Shown piece by piece: positions 35,085-40,234 of a stretch of 40,234 nt of DNA (positions are counted from its first letter, which is position 1; every line of letters starts with the position of its first letter). The DNA comes from Candidatus Parabeggiatoa sp. nov. 3 (GTDB lineage: Bacteria; Pseudomonadota; Gammaproteobacteria; Beggiatoales; Beggiatoaceae), in the NCBI GenBank assembly GCA_003645185.1, contig QNEL01000008.1, positions 1 to 40,234 on the forward strand, given 5' to 3'. Position numbers and translations under genes: made by a program. The notes below the pieces were generated by a model, which was given only the letters and a program-made list of their open reading frames with translations, was not told the origin of the DNA and made no database searches.

Positions 35085-35200
35085 AACGAAAACAACCGCA
35101 AAATAAATTGGAACGAAAACAACCGCAAAATAAATTTGGAACGGAAAGCTAACCGCAAAATAAATTTGGAACGAAAAGCAAAATTTATTTTGCACCTTGT
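35085..35200. repeat. Modular repeat array 3
   Basis: Four units of GCAAAATAAATTTGGAACG type (inverse of arrays 1 and 2) are separated by short links (AAAACAACC, AAAGCTAACC). The last meets an inverted half-unit at GCAAAATTTATTTTGC. It lies between the antitoxin start and the next gene, and gives that gene its stop codon. Related, more diverged units (GCAAACTAAAGTTGGAACG) are at 36135-36177. Confidence 0.8.
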
Positions 35201-35826
35201 GCAGTGATCATTTTTGAAATCATTCCTTTGGTATTTTTTAAGATACCAAAAATACTTCTAATGTCGTCTTTTGTCGCATCGTAAGCCAGACTGGTTGAAT
35301 ATTCAAGCCCCTCTAGTACAACAAAAAACCAAAATCGGCCCATCACATAACAACCATAAATCGGCTGATTATCATTATTCAATTTTTGCGCGGCTATCAT
35401 CGTGATTAACAATTGTCCTAATGGATCCCCTGATAGTTCGCGCTCCTTTTTATATTCATGGATAAAAAAGTAGGGATGTTTGGGATAACGTTTGCCACTG
35501 GCAACAAGAAAATCCACAGTACCTGACAATTTTTCGTTGTCAATATCTACTGAGATGTCTCGTTCAATAAACGATTGAAACTCTTCTTGATCAAAATCAA
35601 TAGCTAATAACAATGGAAAGATAAATTTGCTTTTCAATTCCCACTCGTTCCAATCCCAGACTCGATCTTGTAATCTCTCTCTCAATCTATCAAGTAGGCT
35701 TTCTTCAGCAGGGGTTGGCACGGCAACATCGCTCAACCATTCAGTGAGGCGTTCATGGTTTTTTTGTATCACGATATTGAATGTCTCCTCAACTTCAGCA
35801 ATCGTCCATTTTGAAAAGGGTTTCAT
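35185..35826 (-). CDS. Hypothetical protein with PD-(D/E)xK nuclease-like motif
   Basis: The 213-residue protein starts best at 35826, after GAAGGAGCTACC; ten further upstream codons are unlikely. Its middle reads SGTVDFLVASG, and after 12 residues FFIHEYKKE: this Asp...Glu-x-Lys pattern is that of PD-(D/E)xK nucleases. The N-terminal half is helical and rich in tryptophan (WDWNEWELKSKFIFPLL). No known family is recognised with certainty, though similar proteins are frequent in cyanobacteria and filamentous sulfur bacteria. The last codon and stop (AAA TAA) fall in repeat array 3. Confidence 0.65.
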   Translation of the reverse strand: MKPFSKWTIAEVEETFNIVIQKNHERLTEWLSDVAVPTPAEESLLDRLRERLQDRVWDWNEWELKSKFIFPLLLAIDFDQEEFQSFIERDISVDIDNEKLSGTVDFLVASGKRYPKHPYFFIHEYKKERELSGDPLGQLLITMIAAQKLNNDNQPIYGCYVMGRFWFFVVLEGLEYSTSLAYDATKDDIRSIFGILKNTKGMISKMITAQGAK

Positions 35827-35880
35827 GGTAGCTCCTTCACTAAAAGTGGTGTTCATTCAGCGTCATAAAAAATTGACCCG

Positions 35881-36095
35881 TCATTCAAATCTACCTTTGC
35901 ACAATCCTCTTCAATCCACATCATTCCCCTCTATCTTCCAATACACGTTGAGCGACTGTTTTGCCTTGAATAATGGGTAGTAAAGCGCCACCTTGCGGTT
36001 TTCTACGACGGGTTTGAAACCATTTTTGCAATCTCTCGTCGATTTCAGGGTCAATTTTTCGCCATTTTTGTAAATGGCTTCGTAACTTTTTAACA
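35881..36095 (-). pseudogene. Decayed antitoxin gene with a copied antitoxin tail
   Basis: On the minus strand MLKSYEAIYKNGE starts at 36095 (antitoxin-like N-terminus). The matching second half is in another frame, KIDPEIDERLQKWFQTRRR and PQGGALLPIIQGKTVAQRVLEDRGE, so a frameshift lies near 36055. Beyond its stop, 35881-35915 repeats 34677-34711 (35 identical bases encoding IEEDCAKVDLNE), the tail of the active antitoxin. No PIN-toxin frame follows. The intact 75-codon frame across it is an out-of-frame fusion. Confidence 0.55.
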
Positions 36096-36208
36096 TATCA
36101 ATTCTCCGATTGTTGTTAAGCCTACACTTTTTTTGCAAACTAAAGTTGGAACGTAAATATCAGATGCAAACTAAAGTTTTCACTGAATGCGTTTTAACTC
36201 CCCACTCA

Positions 36209-37849
36209 TCACACCCCATCAAACAACCTCAATTGTAACACCGGATAATCAACATGAATCGGAGGCACATCAAGCTGTGTATACCAGCCATTTTTGTCCA
36301 ATTCAGCCATCCTGATTTGATGACTTTTTCTCAGACTTTCCCCTAAAGAAACAGATTCATGACTCTGTGCATCTTGACTAAACAAATCAGGTTCACTCTT
36401 TTTATAAACCCTAGCCTCTGAAAACACGTTATCCAATTTATTAATGTATTCCGGTAGCCGATGCGTATAATTAAACAAGATCAATGAAGCCGCTTTATTA
36501 AACCGTTTTCTATTGACTTTCATCAAATCAACTAAAACATACAAATCATGAGGGCTCTGCTGGCTGGCCTGCTCATCACTCGGCCCTTCATAGCCAAAGG
36601 CATTCTCATAAATCCCCGTCATCAAAATATTAGAAAGCGGTGCCACCCTTATCGTTTTTTCATCCGCCATCACCGAAAAATGGTTCAAAAACCACTCATC
36701 AGATGCAACAAGCAGTGAATAAAAATAATATTGAAGCAACGTTAATCGCTCCTTCGGGTGCTTCATAAGGATTTTGAACCGCTTAAAGCACTTTTCAAAA
36801 CTCATTTGAGACTTGCTGTTGAATCCCATCACTCTTGCCAATTCATGGCAAGAAAACGAATACCCATCATAACGATCAAAACGCTTGACAACATAATGAT
36901 ATTCACGATCATTTGGACGCTTAATGATCCCATTGAAAGGCACATCAAAGCCCAACTCATTTTTCGCAAAAGTCATCAATAAGTGTTCATTGAGAGCAAC
37001 ATGCGGACAGTACTCCTCACAATACTGATCCGCGCAAAGGGAGTTATAAGGTTTGAACACATAATCAGCCACCTTATCCTGACGTAAACGATTCCCCTTC
37101 AAAACAACAGACAACTTATGTTGCCAACCCGATAATCCCAATGGCGTAAAGGTTTTAGCAGCCTCTTCTAACGCTTGGTTTTCAGGAAACAGCGTCTTCT
37201 CATCAATCTCAATATCCCAATCTAAAATATTAGGAAAAGGATTGTCACCAAGCAAAGCCTTTTTAACAGCAGTGTAACGAATAGGCTGACACTCCTCATT
37301 ATCCTCAAATATCAGAGGTGTTTTAGAAAAGCGTAAATCACCATAAACATGCTGTAACAACGGAAGCCAATCAAACTCATCAGTCGAACCCGTATTGATT
37401 GCCAGCAATTTTCGATCTAGCCCCTCAGGAATCAACTGTTCAAAAACCGGGAATATCTTTTTGCTATAAAAGAGTTTCTCAGTCAACGCCATTTGAGGCG
37501 ATAAAGGCAGGGCCATCGGTTGGCACAGGTAATGATTTCTATAGGCAAAACGATACACCCCCCCTTTAAAATCAAGATAGCCAACCAATTGATTTTTCTT
37601 ATAAACCCATAAAAAATTTTCAAAATAGATTTTGGGAGTCATCACCTGATATTGCCCATGAGAGCTAAACTGTGCAATTCTCCCCGCCTTTTTGAAATCA
37701 CGTAAATACGCCTGCACGGTAACAATACTACGATTCACAACTTGTGCAATCTCAACAACAGTAATGTGCTGCTTTTTTTCAAGGCAAAATTTCAATATCG
37801 CGATTTTCGTTTTATTCATAGTGTTATTCACTAAAAAAGTCATTGACAA
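36209..37849 (-). CDS. HipA-like kinase-fold protein with N-terminal winged helix
   Basis: The 546-residue protein opens with a winged-helix domain (about 12-69, ITVVEIAQVVNRSIVTVQAY). A HipA N-subdomain follows (PLSPQMALTEKLF, FEQLIPEGLDRKLLA). The HipA core has SGWQHKLSVVL with Lys266 in YVFKPYN, HVALNEHLLM and VVKRFDRYDG. The catalytic Asp384 is kept in ASDEWFLNH, but the usual His two residues later is Trp386, and the metal-binding aspartate of the PxYDLL motif is Asn407 (PLSNILM). It may therefore be a weak or dead kinase. Start: TTG at 37849; ATG codons at codons 3 and 11 are alternatives, without a clear ribosome site. No hipB is adjacent; the winged helix may replace it. Confidence 0.8.
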   Translation of the reverse strand: MSMTFLVNNTMNKTKIAILKFCLEKKQHITVVEIAQVVNRSIVTVQAYLRDFKKAGRIAQFSSHGQYQVMTPKIYFENFLWVYKKNQLVGYLDFKGGVYRFAYRNHYLCQPMALPLSPQMALTEKLFYSKKIFPVFEQLIPEGLDRKLLAINTGSTDEFDWLPLLQHVYGDLRFSKTPLIFEDNEECQPIRYTAVKKALLGDNPFPNILDWDIEIDEKTLFPENQALEEAAKTFTPLGLSGWQHKLSVVLKGNRLRQDKVADYVFKPYNSLCADQYCEEYCPHVALNEHLLMTFAKNELGFDVPFNGIIKRPNDREYHYVVKRFDRYDGYSFSCHELARVMGFNSKSQMSFEKCFKRFKILMKHPKERLTLLQYYFYSLLVASDEWFLNHFSVMADEKTIRVAPLSNILMTGIYENAFGYEGPSDEQASQQSPHDLYVLVDLMKVNRKRFNKAASLILFNYTHRLPEYINKLDNVFSEARVYKKSEPDLFSQDAQSHESVSLGESLRKSHQIRMAELDKNGWYTQLDVPPIHVDYPVLQLRLFDGV

Positions 37850-38041
37850 AATTCATTTATAAATAATAATAGGTTCAATTTATATCATACTGTCAGCCTA
37901 TTGCAAAATAGTTTTCAAATAAGATTAACTCACCATAGCAAAATAGCGATATCTTGTCCTACGAGCGAACCCACCATCCCTATGTACAAGACAAAAAACA
38001 TAATGATTTGATTTTGAGATTAATTTTGATATTAAATGTAG

Positions 38042-38090
38042 GGTGGGTAAGTTCGTTTCGACGCTGGGCGTCGAAACGAACTTGCCCACC
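38042..38090. repeat. 49-nt hairpin, GGTGGG...CCCACC type
   Basis: The 22-bp arms begin GGTGGGTAAGTTCGTTTCG and have a single mismatch, around a CTGGG loop. Flanking ACGAGCGAACCCACCAT repeats lie at about 37961 and 38094. A smaller hairpin of the same type is near 33710. This occupies most of the 337-bp gap 37850-38186, which has no gene. Confidence 0.85.
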
Positions 38091-38186
38091 ATCTACGAGC
38101 GAACCCACCATCTACTCTGTACAAAGTACAAATATTAATCAATACATAATTATTAATGATTTCAAGCCTCAGTTTCAAAATCAATA

Positions 38187-38666
38187 ATGAATCCAAATTC
38201 CCAAATTTCAGCTTTAGTTGAACGTTTCACAACTCAATTAGAAAGTTACCAACAAAGCTGCTACTTAGAAACTCAAACGCGCCGCGAATTTATCGATCCG
38301 TTTTTTATCGCATTAGGCTGGGATGTTGCCAATGAACAAGGCTACGCCCAAGCCTATAAAGATGTCGTACATGAAGACGCGCTCAAAATCGGCCGTGCCA
38401 CCAAAGCCCCTGATTATAGTTTTAGAATAGGCGGTGTACGAAAATTCTTTTTAGAAGCCAAAAAGCCAGCGATTCAGATCAAAAACAATGCCGAAGCCGC
38501 ATTTCAAGTGCGCCGTTATGGCTGGAGTGCCAAATTGTCACTGAGCATTTTAACGAATTTTGCCGACTTCTCCGTCTACGACTGCCGCATTAAACCTTTA
38601 AAAACTGATAACGCCGCACACGCACGGATTTTGTATTTCACGCTAAAATTATTTCATAATCAATGA
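38187..38666 (+). CDS. Truncated duplicate of the type IIG enzyme N-terminus (nuclease domain only)
   Basis: The 159-residue frame is near-identical in protein to the first 150 residues of the gene at 39055 (ETQTRREFIDPFFIALGWDV and the PDYSFRIGG...FFLEAKKP nuclease motif are kept). Similarity stops abruptly after RILYF, at DNA position 38638, where the sequence becomes TTTCACGCTAAA, the beginning of the palindromic element family, and 13 further residues end in a stop. It holds only the PD-(D/E)xK domain, with no methyltransferase. It may be a dead fragment or a free nuclease domain; I favour a remnant. Confidence 0.65.
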   Translation: MNPNSQISALVERFTTQLESYQQSCYLETQTRREFIDPFFIALGWDVANEQGYAQAYKDVVHEDALKIGRATKAPDYSFRIGGVRKFFLEAKKPAIQIKNNAEAAFQVRRYGWSAKLSLSILTNFADFSVYDCRIKPLKTDNAAHARILYFTLKLFHNQ

Positions 38667-38858
38667 GTTAATATTAATTAACAAACAATCATTTATACCT
38701 CAGAATAAATTTTGCATAATAAAAGAGTGTTTTTTTGAATAAGTGTCCATTTTTTAGTTAATTATTTCATTGAGTTATAGTAAAAATCAAAAAAGTGTGT
38801 AAGGATTCCGTGATAAAAAATTTAACCTTAACATTATAGACATTTTATTGAGACAGTT

Positions 38859-39007
38859 AATTAGTGCCTGAACGAAAACGCCTTGCCTCATAAATTAAAA
38901 AGGCACACAGCACAATACAGAAGCTTCAATTAGAGTCAAATCTCGGTGAAACTCTGTGTTCCTCTGTGTTCGCCGTAAAGAAAAAAGTTTTCGTTCAAAC
39001 ACTAATT
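38859..39007. mobile_element. MITE family E, about 149 bp
   Basis: The ends AATTAGTGCCTGAACGAAAAC and the inverted AATTAGTGTTTGAACGAAAAC (stated here without their first base in practice) differ at two positions. The interior has CTCTGTGTTCCTCTGTGTTC and no frame. It lies in the 388-bp gap between the two related restriction genes; the rest of that gap is AT-rich and empty. Confidence 0.6.
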
Positions 39008-39054
39008 TTAAAAAACCGATTTTTTCAAAAATTTGATTTCTATGACGTAATCGC

Positions 39055-40234
39055 ATGAATACCAAAAATTCTCAAACCATACAAACCTTAGTAGAACGCT
39101 TTACCAGTCACATCGAAACCTACCAACAAAGCACTTACTTAGAAACCCAAACGCGCCGCGAATTTATCGATCCCTTTTTTATAGCCTTAGGCTGGGATGT
39201 TGCCAATGAACAAGGCTACGCCGAAGCCTACAAAGATGTCATCCATGAAGACGCGCTCAAAATCGGCCGTGCTACCAAAGCGCCTGATTACAGTTTTAGA
39301 ATTGGCGGGGTGCGAAAATTCTTTTTAGAAGCCAAAAAGCCATCGATTCAGATCAAAAACAATGCCCAAGCGGCATTTCAAGTGCGCCGTTATGGCTGGA
39401 GTGCCAAATTGCCACTGAGCATTTTGACGAATTTTGCCGATATCGCAGTCTACGACTGCCGCTTCAAACCGGCGAAAACGGATAACGCTGCACACGCACG
39501 GATTTTGTATTTAACTTACACCGAATATCTAGCCCGTTGGGAAGAACTCGTCGGCATTTTCTCCCGCGAAGCGATTTTAAAAGGGGCCTTTGATAAATAC
39601 ATCGACTCCAAAACCCACAAGAAAGGCACAGCCGAAGTTGATACGGCCTTTTTAACTGAAATTGAACGTTGGCGCGACATGCTTGCCCGTAACATTGCCC
39701 TGCGTAATCCCGTTTTAACCTCGCGCCAACTCAACTTCGCCGTTCAACAAACCATTGATCGCATTATATTTTTACGCATTTGCGAAGATCGCGGTATCGA
39801 AGACTACGGGCGATTACTCGCTTTGCAAAACGGCCCCAAAATCTATACCCGACTTTTTCAACACTTTCAAGAAGCCGATGAACGTTACAATTCGGGCCTA
39901 TTCCATTTCCAAGCAGAAAAACAGCGCGATGATCCAGATACCCTAACTCCCACGCTGGTTATTGATGACAAAATCCTCAAAGACATTCTGAAAAACCTCT
40001 ACTATCCTGACAGTCCTTATGAATTTTCCGTGCTACCAGCCGACATTTTAGGACAAGTGTATGAACAGTTTTTGGGCCAAGTCATTCGCCTCACACCAGC
40101 CCATCGCGCAGTCATTGAACAAAAACCAGACATTAAAAAAGCCGGTGGCGTTTACTACACCCCCACCTATATTGTTGACTACATCGTCAAACAAACCGTC
40201 GGGCCATTAGTCCACAATCAAAAACCTAATCAAG
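39055..40234 (+). CDS. Type IIG restriction-modification enzyme, N-terminal part (runs off the window)
   Basis: The frame is open from ATG 39055 to the last base, giving 393 residues and continuing. An N-terminal PD-(D/E)xK nuclease domain (PDYSFRIGG...FFLEAKKP, about residues 83-102) is followed by a helical connector (TSRQLNFAVQQTIDRIIFLR, ICEDRGIEDYG). The beginning of the methyltransferase domain follows, KKAGGVYYTPTYIVDYIV, the usual SAM-binding entry motif of N6-adenine methylases in single-chain type IIG (Eco57I-like) enzymes. The NPPY catalytic motif and the target-recognition domain should be beyond the window. The truncated copy at 38187 indicates local duplication. Confidence 0.85.
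   Translation, partial: MNTKNSQTIQTLVERFTSHIETYQQSTYLETQTRREFIDPFFIALGWDVANEQGYAEAYKDVIHEDALKIGRATKAPDYSFRIGGVRKFFLEAKKPSIQIKNNAQAAFQVRRYGWSAKLPLSILTNFADIAVYDCRFKPAKTDNAAHARILYLTYTEYLARWEELVGIFSREAILKGAFDKYIDSKTHKKGTAEVDTAFLTEIERWRDMLARNIALRNPVLTSRQLNFAVQQTIDRIIFLRICEDRGIEDYGRLLALQNGPKIYTRLFQHFQEADERYNSGLFHFQAEKQRDDPDTLTPTLVIDDKILKDILKNLYYPDSPYEFSVLPADILGQVYEQFLGQVIRLTPAHRAVIEQKPDIKKAGGVYYTPTYIVDYIVKQTVGPLVHNQKPNQ

Noticed and set aside
34670-35158. Longer 162-residue version of the antitoxin
   Set aside because: The extra N-terminus is translated repeat array; a strong ribosome site marks the start at 35017.
1-40234. tRNA, rRNA or known riboswitch genes
   Set aside because: No cloverleaf with a proper T-loop or rRNA-like sequence was seen on either strand by eye.

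Overview
The window looks like a chromosomal segment of a colourless sulfur-oxidising gammaproteobacterium, most likely a member of the Beggiatoaceae (Beggiatoa / Thioploca / Thiomargarita group). The reasons are an oxidative-type (reverse) dsr gene cluster with dsrEFH, a class I polyhydroxyalkanoate synthase, AT-rich DNA, and a very heavy load of small palindromes, MITEs, heptamer repeats and an intron. The genus call is inference; there is no rRNA gene in the window.

Layout. 1-12.9 kb: four minus-strand housekeeping or accessory genes (moaB, a hybrid sensor kinase, an RNase II-family exoribonuclease, phaC), separated by long non-coding stretches packed with palindromes and MITEs; the 3.1 kb between phaC and dsrA has no credible gene. 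12.9-27.4 kb: the dsr cluster on the plus strand, in the order dsrA, dsrB, dsrE, dsrF, dsrH, dsrC, dsrM, dsrK, dsrJ, (unrelated KAPA-repeat gene), dsrO, dsrP. It encodes the sulfite reductase DsrAB, the sulfur-relay proteins DsrEFH and DsrC, and the membrane complex DsrMKJOP, which together oxidise stored sulfur to sulfite. dsrL is absent from its usual place between dsrK and dsrJ. 28-32.8 kb: a YbiB/TrpD2-like protein, an RDD membrane protein, an amylosucrase-like GH13 enzyme, a small addiction-module protein and an OmpA-type lipoprotein. 32.8-40.2 kb: an accessory zone with a PIN-toxin/antitoxin pair, antitoxin debris, a nuclease-fold protein, a HipA-like protein, and a duplicated type IIG restriction-modification gene whose full copy runs off the window end.

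Main discovery. dsrK is interrupted close to its 3' end by an ORF-less group II intron (20380-21149, 770 nt). It has the GUGCGACC 5' end, a recognisable domain V, and a domain VI with a bulged A placed 7 nt before an AU 3' end. Two exon-binding sequences are perfectly complementary to the last 17 exon nucleotides (9 nt + 8 nt). Splicing would give a 500-residue DsrK; without splicing the last 17 residues come from the intron.

Second theme. The intergenic DNA is built from a family of palindromic cassettes, many with ends TTTCAC...GTGAAA. They nest inside each other, sit inside MITEs, and in one case can be compared with an uninterrupted copy of the same host repeat. A decayed IS605-type tnpB separates dsrA from dsrB. 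Several intergenic arrays combine a few short modules around TTCGTTCC and ATTTTGC and abut gene stop codons.
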